Part shown: one piece after another, positions 19,029 through 25,180 of the stretch
How positions within the stretch are numbered: the first letter of the stretch is position 1
Layout: each line of letters starts with the position of its first letter
From: Shewanella loihica PV-4
GTDB taxonomy: Bacteria > Pseudomonadota > Gammaproteobacteria > Enterobacterales > Shewanellaceae
Assembly: GCF_000016065.1 (NCBI RefSeq)
Contig: NC_009092.1
Location: forward strand, 3,720,001 to 3,784,000
DNA: 64,000 nt
Reading direction: 5' to 3'
Notes under the pieces: generated by a model
Told to the model about the DNA's origin: nothing
What the model saw: only the letters and a program-made list of their open reading frames with translations
The model's database searches: none
Made by a program: the position numbers and the translations under genes

Positions 19029-19126
19029 GCGAAACGCCGCATTAAGGTGTGAGCAGCGCTTGCTATACTTGAGCGAAGCGAAAACGCCAAGCGTTGCGAA
19101 TCACTCTTAAATGCTTTGTTATAGCG
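19029..19126 (-). other. attC site of cassette 7 (last in the array)
   Basis: On the minus strand it runs from GCTATAACAAAGC through TTAAGAGTGA...AACGCTTGGCGTT to CACCTTAATGCGGCGTTTC. It resembles long Vibrio-type repeats (TAACAAA...AAGAGGGA...AACGCGTGGCGTT). The terminal box reads GCGTTT rather than GCGTTA, as expected where the array ends. The stop of the cassette gene lies in its first box. Confidence 0.82.
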
Positions 19127-19715
19127 TTCCAAAATGGACAGCGAACGAACTAGATGCTTTTATACAAGCATAAAGGAACACACCATAAGAAGACAAAACA
19201 CTCCCAACACTCAAAACATTAACGAAATTACCTGTTTTTCGCCATTCTCTCGCATACGAAAATTGAGCTAGATAAGTGGTCCCAGTTGCGAATGCCGCCA
19301 AAAGCACACCAATGCAAAACAACAAAATTGAGTGGGTTAGAGCATTTGTAACTAGCTTGGTTGAACCTTCAGTCCATATTTTTCCAGTAAAGGCTAGCAA
19401 CGCAGCCGCTGCACCACCATTTATGATCATGCTAGATTTTAAAGCAGCTTGTCCCGCAGTGATAACAGACTTAAACATTTCGATACTGTGGGAGGTCATA
19501 TTCTGAGACGCCGCTATATTTCTAGCGTTATTCGCCTCAAATTCCTTCAATAAACGTTCATGCTCAAGTTTGTTAAACTCCCCAACTTGTTCGGCTCTCT
19601 TCTCTAGTTGAGCCATGAAGTTATCCATTGCTTCAATTGAAACCGATGTTTCGCCTGCTTGTTTTGTATTACCAAGAGCCTTTCTAACTTCCTGAATCAC
19701 TTCTTTTGACTTCAA
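19119..19715 (-). CDS. Cassette-encoded membrane protein (cassette 7)
   Basis: This is a 198-residue protein of no recognised family. Residues 1-85 are charged and predicted helical or coiled (QLEKRAEQVGEFNKLEHERLLKEFEANNARN). Then come about three to four membrane segments (SSMIINGGAAAALLAFTGKIW; SILLFCIGVLLAAFATGTTYLA; VLSVGSVLSSYGVFLYACI). A soluble coiled domain joined to a membrane bundle suggests a sensor or membrane-acting effector, but nothing here proves that. The stop is inside the following attC, as is usual for cassettes. Lower GC than the housekeeping genes supports acquisition. Confidence 0.82.
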   Translation of the reverse strand: MKSKEVIQEVRKALGNTKQAGETSVSIEAMDNFMAQLEKRAEQVGEFNKLEHERLLKEFEANNARNIAASQNMTSHSIEMFKSVITAGQAALKSSMIINGGAAAALLAFTGKIWTEGSTKLVTNALTHSILLFCIGVLLAAFATGTTYLAQFSYAREWRKTGNFVNVLSVGSVLSSYGVFLYACIKASSSFAVHFGTL

Positions 19716-19740
19716 CGATTAACCTCATAAATCAATGTAA

Positions 19741-19804
19741 GCTATAACGCCAAGCTAAGCGGCGCGCGATAGCGCGTCCTTGCTTGAGCGCCTTGTTAAG
19801 CGTT
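19741..19804 (-). other. attC site of cassette 6
   Basis: This 64-base site on the minus strand runs ACGCTTAACAAGGCGCTCAAG, through a short GC-rich loop (GCGCGCTATCGCGCGC region), to CTTAGCTTGGCGTTATAGC. The R'' box ACGCTTAAC pairs with GTTAAGCGT at the 5' end of the same cassette. Confidence 0.85.
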
Positions 19805-20033
19805 TTACAGCTAACGCAAAAAAGTAAATTGTCATTACATGAATGATCATTTCATAATGCGTCAAATCATACGATCCTTCACCATCAGAGCTAATGCACC
19901 AGTGCAAAACTGGGACAGGCCCTATAAAGCCTTGATACATCCACAGGCGCCACCAAAAAGCCGACACTACCAAGCATGTAACCATGCCGAAAGAGTAGAT
20001 TGTAAATTGCTTAAGGACTTTACTCATATTCAC
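19755..20033 (-). CDS. Cassette-encoded small membrane protein (cassette 6)
   Basis: This is a 92-residue protein of unknown function. It has two hydrophobic stretches (FTIYSFGMVTCLVVSAFWWRLW and EMIIHVMTIYFFALAVKRL), a GPVPVLHWCISSDGEGSYDL loop between them, and a basic tail. The frame starts at GTG 20033; an ATG two codons in is equally possible, and neither has a strong ribosome-binding site. The C-terminal dozen residues are encoded by the attC itself, which is common in cassettes. Confidence 0.72.
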   Translation of the reverse strand: MNMSKVLKQFTIYSFGMVTCLVVSAFWWRLWMYQGFIGPVPVLHWCISSDGEGSYDLTHYEMIIHVMTIYFFALAVKRLTRRSSKDALSRAA

Positions 20034-20037
20034 TTTT

Positions 20038-20126
20038 GACGCTTAACGCCTTTAGCAGCGGCAGCGGAGGCTGTCCAGCCAGCGCGCTCTTTGCGCTGGC
20101 GATGCTGGCTAAACTTGTTATAACTT
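20038..20126 (-). other. attC site of cassette 5
   Basis: On the minus strand it runs AGTTATAACAAGTTTAGCCAGCA, through a GC-rich hairpin (GCCAGCGC...GCGCTGGC), to CTGCTAAAGGCGTTAAGCG. Its R'' box matches GTTATAACT at the 5' end of cassette 5. Confidence 0.85.
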
Positions 20127-20138
20127 TTATTTTTACTT

Positions 20139-20393
20139 TCACTTAACTAAAGCACATATTTGAGCAGCTATATTAACAAGCTCTGTTTTGTGTTCAGAAT
20201 TTTGGGGGTTATAGTTTAAGCCCATTTCCTGAGAAACAATACGTTCTAGCAATATAACTAATTTTTCCTTGTCAGCGATCAACTCGAAAATTCTTTCAAC
20301 GTAACTAAGATACTCAACCCTAGCTATATCTTTTGGAACTTCAATCGGGTTCCATTCAGTTAATATATTATTTATTTCTTCGGCTATTTCCAT
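20139..20393 (-). CDS. Cassette-encoded small protein, DUF1871-like (cassette 5)
   Basis: This is an 84-residue acidic, helical, soluble protein. The pattern EEINNILTEWNPIEVPKDIARVEYLSYVERI resembles the DUF1871 family (I-x-x-I-L-x-x-W-x-P-I-x-V-P...E-Y-x-x-Y), small proteins of unknown and perhaps immunity-like role; this assignment is from memory. The ATG lies in the leader of cassette 5 and has no strong ribosome-binding site. GC content is low. Confidence 0.75.
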   Translation of the reverse strand: MEIAEEINNILTEWNPIEVPKDIARVEYLSYVERIFELIADKEKLVILLERIVSQEMGLNYNPQNSEHKTELVNIAAQICALVK

Positions 20394-20423
20394 ATCGGCT
20401 TCAGGCTTCAGGCTTCAGAGTGA

Positions 20424-20485
20424 GTTATAACGCTTCAAGAAGGGGCGCCGGTTACGGCGTCCCGCTTGCTTGACTTGTTAGGTGC
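20424..20485 (-). other. attC site of cassette 4
   Basis: This 62-base site on the minus strand runs GCACCTAACAAGTCAAGCAAG, GGGACGCCG with CGGCGCCCC as the central stem, then CTTCTTGAAGCGTTATAACT. The R'' box GCACCTAAC pairs with GTTAGGTG at the start of cassette 4. A 10-base tandem duplication (GGCTTCAGGC type) lies just outside at 20399-20416. Confidence 0.85.
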
Positions 20486-20916
20486 TGGTGGATTGAGGCT
20501 AAATACTCTACCACTTTCTTATAATTTTCAGGAAAACGACAGTAGCCCACTGAAACCACCTCGAACTCATGTGTTTTTATGTACATGTTATATGAGAGTC
20601 CATCGCAAATAAGACCAGACGCATCCTCTGGATATTGTTTCTTCCAGTTTTGTACGCCGTACATTTTTAGAGTTTCGACAATTTCCTGAGTCTTACCGTT
20701 GGTTAGCTGCATTGAGTAAAATTCAGGGACAAACGGAAGCACATTGTCTTTCTTTTCATCATATTTGTAATGAGCATCGATATGGATGTACTTTCCATTC
20801 TTGATATATGTCTGGTGGTCATATGCCCCGAAAAAATCTGACTCCTTGAAGTTCATTTGTAGGTCTTGAGCAGACGCAACCAAAGGAAGGAACATTAAGA
20901 TCAAAGTTCGAATCAT
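20452..20916 (-). CDS. Cassette-encoded exported protein (cassette 4)
   Basis: This is a 154-residue protein of no recognised family. Residues 1-17 (MIRTLILMFLPLVASAQ) are a signal peptide. The mature part is mixed beta/alpha, with aromatic residues (FGAYDHQTYIKNGKYIHIDAHY) and two Cys (LICDGLSY and VGYCRF) that could form a disulphide. The last residues are read from the attC. Export to the periplasm is the only inference made. Confidence 0.8.
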   Translation of the reverse strand: MIRTLILMFLPLVASAQDLQMNFKESDFFGAYDHQTYIKNGKYIHIDAHYKYDEKKDNVLPFVPEFYSMQLTNGKTQEIVETLKMYGVQNWKKQYPEDASGLICDGLSYNMYIKTHEFEVVSVGYCRFPENYKKVVEYLASIHQHLTSQASGTP

Positions 20917-20922
20917 GTTTTA

Positions 20923-21014
20923 CACCTAACGCTTTGCTAAGGGGCTGGCGCCACTCGCCAGTCCCACGGAGCCAGCCTTGGCTGGCAAAGTAAGCTTGAG
21001 CAACTGGTTAGGTG
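20923..21014 (-). other. attC site of cassette 3
   Basis: On the minus strand it runs GCACCTAACCAGTTGCTCAAGC, a GC-rich interior with GCCAGCC...GGCTGGC pairing, then CCCCTTAGCAAAGCGTTAGGTG. The R'' box matches GTTAGGTGC at the start of cassette 3. Confidence 0.85.
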
Positions 21015-21391
21015 CTAGCATTGCCTTCCTCCAATAAAAACAATGTATTATCATAAATTTCATATTTTTTATAGAGGTAAGCATTCGCACCAGAATGATA
21101 AAACACTGTTACCAAATCATCTTGAACCTGAATCGTAATAGTGTGCCCATCTATACGGTCAATGATCACGGGTTCACCTAGATATAGAACCAAATAATGA
21201 CTATAAGTAGGCATTTCATCTGCGTAGTCCGGACTGTTTGGCTTAAACATCAAACGAACACACTCAATCCTTCCTAAGCCAGCTATTTCAGCAGTGGCGG
21301 ATGCTTCCGTAGCATAGAATCCGCTTGTAGGCACAGCTATCGAAATAGCACTAAACAATACACAAATTAGTAATAAGGTGATATTTCTCAT
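21008..21391 (-). CDS. Cassette-encoded exported protein (cassette 3)
   Basis: This is a 127-residue protein of unknown function. The frame is open upstream into the preceding attC, but the ATG at 21391 starts a clear signal peptide (MRNITLLLICVLFSAISIAV), so it is chosen. The mature part is beta-rich (SHYLVLYLGEPVIIDRIDGH, TITIQVQDDLVTVFY), suggesting a small periplasmic beta protein. The stop TAG lies in the R'' box of the following attC. Confidence 0.78.
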   Translation of the reverse strand: MRNITLLLICVLFSAISIAVPTSGFYATEASATAEIAGLGRIECVRLMFKPNSPDYADEMPTYSHYLVLYLGEPVIIDRIDGHTITIQVQDDLVTVFYHSGANAYLYKKYEIYDNTLFLLEEGNAST

Positions 21392-21394
21392 TGA

Positions 21395-21481
21395 GCACCT
21401 AACGCCGCAATTTGCGGCTGACGAAAGTGGAGGCCGAAGGCCAGAGCTTTTGGCAGTCCACCAACATTGCTTTGTTAGCTT
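21395..21481 (-). other. attC site of cassette 2
   Basis: On the minus strand it runs AAAGCTAACAAAGCAATG, a central GGCC-TTC-GGCC hairpin, then CAGCCGCAAATTGCGGCGTTAGG. The R'' box AAGCTAAC pairs with GTTAGCTT at the start of cassette 2. Confidence 0.85.
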
Positions 21482-21505
21482 TAGGTTTTTGCCTGGCAAT
21501 AATTG

Positions 21506-22162
21506 TCATGGATTTTTTGTAAGCTCAGCAATTAGTATCCACAAATCAGATACAGGTGAAATCACGTCAACATAAACCCAACAAAACAGTGATATAATCA
21601 GGCATGCCCAACCAATATGCACATGATATTTATAAGTTAAGTCACTAAACCCTTCTCCTGATAAAATTTGTGAGTAGGTATAGCGAAGTAGAAAAGTAAA
21701 GGCGAAGAGAAAGACAGGGATAATCACCCCCCAGTAATACTTGGCATTGCCTTCATACCCCAAAAATAGCATGGCCCCCAAAAACAATGAACTTGTAGCT
21801 AGCATGAGGTAAATCGGCTTCCCGGCAAGCCAACTTAACTTTGGTAAAAACGGTAAAACAGAAAAAAGATACCTTCTTGCTCTTTTATTCTTCCGTAGAA
21901 GAAAAAATTGCAAGCCAAATAATAGAAACATTGGTATACAGCCGCCCAAAAGCATTTCTAGCCACCAATCTTCAATAGATATGAATTTTTTAGCTAGTTC
22001 ATCAATTGCTTCGTATCTTTCGACATATCTGTTTTCTATAGCTTTTTTACTAAACCAAAAGCCAGCGATTGTGAATGCGAGTGTTGTGAAAATCGTAATC
22101 AGCCAAAATTTTATTGTTCCTATAGTTTTTATTGCTTCGAATATTTTTTCTAAAATCTTCAC
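21506..22162 (-). CDS. Cassette-encoded multi-pass membrane protein (cassette 2)
   Basis: This is a 218-residue protein with about five to six membrane segments (FWLITIFTTLAFTIAGFWF; MLLGGCIPMFLLFGLQFFLL; IYLMLATSSLFLGAMLFLG; WGVIIPVFLFAFTFLL; IGWACLIISLFCWVYV). A short charged stretch near residue 45 (ENRYVERYEAIDELAKKF) probably faces a soluble side. No family is recognised. It is low GC, with a dedicated attC directly downstream. Confidence 0.8.
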   Translation of the reverse strand: MKILEKIFEAIKTIGTIKFWLITIFTTLAFTIAGFWFSKKAIENRYVERYEAIDELAKKFISIEDWWLEMLLGGCIPMFLLFGLQFFLLRKNKRARRYLFSVLPFLPKLSWLAGKPIYLMLATSSLFLGAMLFLGYEGNAKYYWGVIIPVFLFAFTFLLRYTYSQILSGEGFSDLTYKYHVHIGWACLIISLFCWVYVDVISPVSDLWILIAELTKNP

Positions 22163-22196
22163 TGGTGATTCCTACTTACTCGATTTCCGCTTTTGA

Positions 22197-22325
22197 AGCT
22201 AACGCCCAATTAAGGTGTGAAGCACGCTACCACGACACTTAATTTGACCACCGTAAACACTGAACTTAACCCAAACCTAAAATGCCAAGCGTGCTGAATC
22301 ACTCTTAAATTGTTTGTTATATATC
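22197..22325 (-). other. attC site of cassette 1
   Basis: This is a long site of about 125 bases on the minus strand: GATATATAACAAACAATTTA, then AAGAGTGA, CACGCTTGGCATT, and CACACCTTAATTGGGCGTTAGC at the far end. It is close in sequence to the cassette 7 site, so those two cassettes may share an origin. The R'' box is the exact complement of GTTATATATC at the 5' end of cassette 1. Confidence 0.87.
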
Positions 22326-22889
22326 ATTAACTCCGGACGTTTTTGTAATGAAGAAACTAAGTTTCCTCTGTAAATCTTCATTTACCGAAATTGATTCTTC
22401 GTATGCTGTTATGTGATCGACATCACATTCATGAACACCATGGTCTATGTTGTCGTTAAGACGCTTAGCTTCTTTCAGTGCATCGATTAACTCTTTATCC
22501 ATTAGAGCTTTGTACACTTCCAGCGCATATTCTCGTTTTTGGTCAAACTCCTTGTAGACGTTAGGATCAGGTTTGTCCTTTGGATCTGGAGCATCATCTA
22601 AACGACGACTTGCGTACTCTTCTTGGAGGTAGAACTCAGAAGCTTTTATTACCATTGATAGAGATTTACTTAGCCCAAGTAAGATTGGTTTATTAATATC
22701 CCACAGCCTATCTTTCCTTTGCTGTCGAATCGAGCTGAAATGGATGATAGTTGCGACCACCGTCGCCGCAGCAATGATAAAATTTGTTACCACCGATAGA
22801 TCAAACTTAACATCACTGACCAGAAATAATACGAATGATACGAAACCGACAAAGAAGCCGATAACACAACCAATTAAAAACTTAAACAC
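22317..22889 (-). CDS. Cassette-encoded membrane-anchored protein (cassette 1)
   Basis: This is a 190-residue protein of unknown function and the first cassette next to attI, the position normally best expressed. Two N-terminal membrane segments (FLIGCVIGFFVGFVSFVLFLV and VTNFIIAAATVVATIIHF) are followed by a cytoplasmic helical domain rich in charged residues. A two-segment anchor plus a helical domain resembles several small membrane effectors, but no specific family can be named. The stop is inside its attC. Confidence 0.8.
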   Translation of the reverse strand: MFKFLIGCVIGFFVGFVSFVLFLVSDVKFDLSVVTNFIIAAATVVATIIHFSSIRQQRKDRLWDINKPILLGLSKSLSMVIKASEFYLQEEYASRRLDDAPDPKDKPDPNVYKEFDQKREYALEVYKALMDKELIDALKEAKRLNDNIDHGVHECDVDHITAYEESISVNEDLQRKLSFFITKTSGVNDI

Positions 22890-23169
22890 CGATACTCCAA
22901 AAGATATATAACAGCTTATTAGTGCGCATGCGCGTTTATCTCGTTGGACCAGTGAAAACGCGCACAGTTAACTATCTGTATGTAATGAACTTATCAGCAT
23001 ATTGCCAAATATACCATCTGCAAAAACGCGCATGCGCGTTTTCCAAACCTATTATCTCAAGTAGTCAACACATAACTGATTGATAAAAATGAATTATACG
23101 GATTAGTACGTGTATAAACGCGCAAAATTATTTCACTATTTTCCTTGATATTCGGAAATACCAAATAAC
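22890..23169 (-). other. Presumed attI region and cassette promoter zone
   Basis: This gap lies between the first cassette and the intI promoter. The attI/cassette junction should be at GCTGTTATATATC (minus strand, about 22902-22914). The region carries the motif AAACGCGCA repeatedly: 22923-22937 (inverted), 22955-22964, a perfect 20-bp palindrome AAAACGCGCATGCGCGTTTT at 23023-23042, and 23116-23124. These could be integrase or accessory-protein sites. I cannot fix a cassette promoter with confidence. Confidence 0.55.
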
Positions 23170-23170
23170 A

Positions 23171-23186
23171 CTGTATAAATAAACAG
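23171..23186 (+). promoter_or_regulatory. LexA (SOS) box upstream of the intI stub
   Basis: CTGTATAAATAAACAG fits the CTGT-N8-ACAG LexA consensus. It ends 21 bases before the intI ATG, where SOS boxes sit in functional integrons. It is preserved although the gene it controlled is gone. Confidence 0.75.
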
Positions 23187-23207
23187 CGCATTAGAAATGA
23201 GGTAATC

Positions 23208-23285
23208 ATGAGTCTAAAAAGCCCATTTCTAATCGGTGTTCAAGAAACAATGCGTATGCGTGGTTACAGTATTAGGAATAGTCGG
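23208..23285 (+). pseudogene. intI: Integron integrase, N-terminal remnant
   Basis: After ATGAGGT, which gives a good ribosome-binding site, the ATG opens a frame whose first 23 residues (MSLKSPFLIGVQETMRMRGY and SIR) match the N-terminus of IntI tyrosine recombinases (SPFL..VRE.MR.R.YS.RTE). Similarity ends at 23280-23285, where structured repeat copy 2 begins with CGGGTCAGAG. The frame then runs through repeat sequence to 23432, giving a meaningless 74-residue chimaera. None of the catalytic R...HxxR...H...Y region remains on the far side of the repeat, so the gene was deleted as well as interrupted. Confidence 0.75.
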
Positions 23286-23774
23286 GTCAGAGTAAACTTT
23301 TACTTACTTGCTGCAAATGCCGGTTGTAGCTACAACAGATCCCCATCGAAGTTGCCGACGACTCCATGGATGCAGGAGTTAGAGCGAAGCAGGATGCCAG
23401 AGCCGGGATGCGTAAATGAAAATGCCGTATAGCCATCATGGACGATGGCTAAGACTCGGAGGGACAGGAGTCCCATCCGAGTCGTTAGGCGATTTTTATT
23501 GAAGCATGAGGATCACAACTTCGTCGGGGGCGTCAGGGTGGATGCAAGGGCGAAGGTCATGTCAATGACCGTTTTGAGCGCGAGGCACGGATGCCGAACT
23601 GGCTTTTTACAAGGAAGTACTTGGCGAGGACGAGCAGTCCTCCTTGCCCGCGTGTGGGATGGAATCCCACGACGTTAATCCAAACGAAGTTTGGAAAAAG
23701 AGCAAACAACCATAAGACTTTAATTCCCCTGGTGTGGAACGGAGTTCCACGACTTACCTCGGCCATCAGGCCGC
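23283..23774 (+). repeat. Structured repeat, copy 2 (breaks intI)
   Basis: This is the longest copy. In order it has GGGTCAGAGTAAAC, the palindrome GTTGTAGCTACAAC, ATCCCCATCGAAGTTGCCG, hairpin ACTCC-ATGGATGCA-GGAGT (23361-23379), hairpin GCCATC-ATGGAC-GATGGC (23432-23449), and a long hairpin with ACAGGAG at its tip (23453-23483). Then CAACTTCG pairs back to CGAAGTTG, followed by GGC-ACGGAT-GCC (23584-23595) and a CAAGGA/TCCTTG stem with GAGGACG inside. The tail is GTGGGAT-GGA-ATCCCAC (23654-23670), CCAAAC-GAA-GTTTGG, GTGGAAC-GGA-GTTCCAC (23734-23750) and CGGCC-ATCA-GGCCG. No coding sequence is supported. Confidence 0.87.
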
Positions 23775-23786
23775 ACTCCGGCCCCG

Positions 23787-24224
23787 TTATAATTTCCGCT
23801 CTAGCTTCCTCAGGGTATCCAAGGTCACCTGCAGCGCCTCGGCATCGATCCCTTGGGCACAGGCTTCCGCCCAGGGAAGCTGTTTCTGCTCTAGCTGCTG
23901 CAGCACATCCACCCCCTTGTCGGTGAGTAGCAGTAGTTTGGCCTTCTTGTGTTGCGGGTTATCGGCCAGGGCAATGAAGCCTAACTCGACCATCTCATTA
24001 GCCAGGCGTTGCACGCCCTGACGACTCTGGCCCATAGAGTGGGCCACATCGGATACCGTCATGGGATTACCGGCGCGGCCGAGCGCCCCCAGCACCTTCC
24101 AACGGGCGCTGCTCATCTGCACATCCTGAGTGAGCTTGTCTCCTTCGGTCGTTAACTGGCCGCTAAGCTTGAACACCTCTAAGACAATTTCGGTAAATAA
24201 TCGGCCTGCTGGCGATGCTTTCAT
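23787..24224 (-). CDS. MarR-family transcriptional regulator
   Basis: This is a 145-residue winged-helix regulator. Features are an N-terminal dimerisation helix (RLFTEIVLEVFKLSGQL), SSARWKVLGALGRAGNPMTVSDVAHSMGQSRQGVQRLANEMVELGFI as the helix-turn-helix, and the wing NPQHKKAKLLLLTDKG. The frame is open to 24272, but the ATG at 24224 is preferred since it has GGAGA upstream and leaves the tandem operators outside the gene. It is divergent from a membrane protein/ABM pair and very likely represses it and itself through the TGTCAAATATGACA sites between them. Confidence 0.9.
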   Translation of the reverse strand: MKASPAGRLFTEIVLEVFKLSGQLTTEGDKLTQDVQMSSARWKVLGALGRAGNPMTVSDVAHSMGQSRQGVQRLANEMVELGFIALADNPQHKKAKLLLLTDKGVDVLQQLEQKQLPWAEACAQGIDAEALQVTLDTLRKLERKL

Positions 24225-24257
24225 GAAAAATCTCTCCAGAACAATTTGACAGCATAA

Positions 24258-24312
24258 TGTCAAATATGACAATGTGCTGTCAAATATGACAATATGCTGT
24301 CAAATGTTGACA
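24258..24312. promoter_or_regulatory. Three tandem MarR-type operators
   Basis: TGTCAAATATGACA occurs at 24258-24271 and 24278-24291, and a variant TGTCAAATGTTGACA at 24298-24312, a 20-base period (two helical turns). A further TTGTTGTCAT half follows at about 24316. The sites sit between divergent MarR and membrane-protein genes, the normal place for an autoregulatory operator. Confidence 0.8.
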
Positions 24313-24378
24313 ACTTGTTGTCATACTCTACCCCAAAAGACGACAAATAGCAGTCGAAAAAATTCGCCCGGAGGCATT

Positions 24379-24837
24379 ATGAAAAAAACACTACATCTGT
24401 TTGGCGCCATCACGGCAACGACCTGCATAGCAAGCTTCTTCCTTGCCACAATTTTGGTTGAACTCTTCGGCAGCGTTGAGCAGATAATCACGGTCAAGCA
24501 GCTGATTCTCATGCCCGGCCTCTTCATCTTGATCCCCGCCATGATGGTTACGGGCGTGACGGGCAATATGCTAGGCAATAAGGGGAGAGTCTTAGGGGCT
24601 AAACAGCGTAGGATGAAACTGGCGGCAGCCAACGGCCTACTGATGTTGTTGCCCTTGGCAATAGTGCTCGCCCGCATGGCCAGTGCCCAGGAGTTCGACA
24701 GCCTCTTCTTCAGCCTGCAACTGCTTGAGCTATGCTGCGGCGCCGCCAACCTCTATCTACTGGGACTCAACGCCAGAGACGGCATGAAGCTCAGTGGCCG
24801 CCTTAAGCAGAAAAAACTCACCAGTAACGCACTTTAA
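24379..24837 (+). CDS. Putative four-helix inner-membrane protein
   Basis: This is a 152-residue protein of unknown function. Four hydrophobic stretches are seen (LFGAITATTCIASFFLATIL; LILMPGLFILIPAMMVTGVT; AANGLLMLLPLAIVLARMA; LQLLELCCGAANLYLLGL), and the C-terminal tail is basic. The frame is open to 24274 upstream, but the ATG at 24379 follows GGAGG and begins the natural membrane protein. It is transcribed away from the MarR gene and precedes the ABM-domain gene, so it is probably part of a MarR-controlled stress operon. Confidence 0.82.
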   Translation: MKKTLHLFGAITATTCIASFFLATILVELFGSVEQIITVKQLILMPGLFILIPAMMVTGVTGNMLGNKGRVLGAKQRRMKLAAANGLLMLLPLAIVLARMASAQEFDSLFFSLQLLELCCGAANLYLLGLNARDGMKLSGRLKQKKLTSNAL

Positions 24838-24851
24838 TGGAGGATCACACC

Positions 24852-25148
24852 ATGTCTGCACCCGTCACACTCATCAACCCCTTCAAGGTTCCCGCCGACA
24901 AGCTGGAGGCCGCCATCGAATATTGGGAAGCCCACCGCGATTTCATGGCCCAGCAACCCGGCTACCTCTCCACTCAGCTGCACCAGTCCATAGACGAGGG
25001 CGCCACCTACCAGCTAATCAACGTCGCCATCTGGCAGAGCGAGGCCGACTTCTACCAGGCAGCGCAAAAGATGCGCCAGGCGCTAGGCCACGTCCAAGTA
25101 GAAGGCCTCTGCGGCAACCCGGCACTCTACCGCGTCATCAGAACCTAA
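24852..25148 (+). CDS. Antibiotic biosynthesis monooxygenase (ABM) domain protein
   Basis: This is a 98-residue ferredoxin-like alpha+beta protein of the ABM type. The typical order is VTLINPFKVPADKLEAAIEYW, FMAQQPGYLSTQLHQS and YQLINVAIWQSEADFYQA with the aromatic W-x-S motif. ABM proteins are often small cofactor-free quinol monooxygenases or heme-related enzymes. The exact substrate cannot be told. The ATG at 24852 follows GGAGG; an in-frame ATG at 24837 overlaps the previous stop and would lack a ribosome-binding site. Confidence 0.85.
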   Translation: MSAPVTLINPFKVPADKLEAAIEYWEAHRDFMAQQPGYLSTQLHQSIDEGATYQLINVAIWQSEADFYQAAQKMRQALGHVQVEGLCGNPALYRVIRT

Positions 25149-25180
25149 ACTGAATGAACCGAACTCAAGCCATAGCTCCA

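Larger units (their letters stand above)
19029..23285 (-). mobile_element. Relic chromosomal integron: seven cassettes, intI reduced to a stub
   Basis: Seven minus-strand genes, each followed by an attC-type recombination site, lie head-to-tail. At the upstream end a divergent plus-strand stub begins with an IntI N-terminus behind a LexA box. This is standard integron geometry: integrase facing away from its cassettes, with attI between. For each cassette the R'' box before the attC arm is the reverse complement of the box at that cassette's own 5' end (for example GATATATAAC with GTTATATATC, and AAGCTAAC with GTTAGCTT), so the cassettes look intact. The integrase is lost after about 25 codons, so movement would need IntI from elsewhere. 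Copy 1 and copy 2 of the structured repeat bound the region. Confidence 0.9.

Noticed and set aside
23208..23432. 74-residue protein as a real gene
   Set aside because: Only the first 23-25 residues are IntI; the rest is repeat DNA, so it is a truncated remnant.
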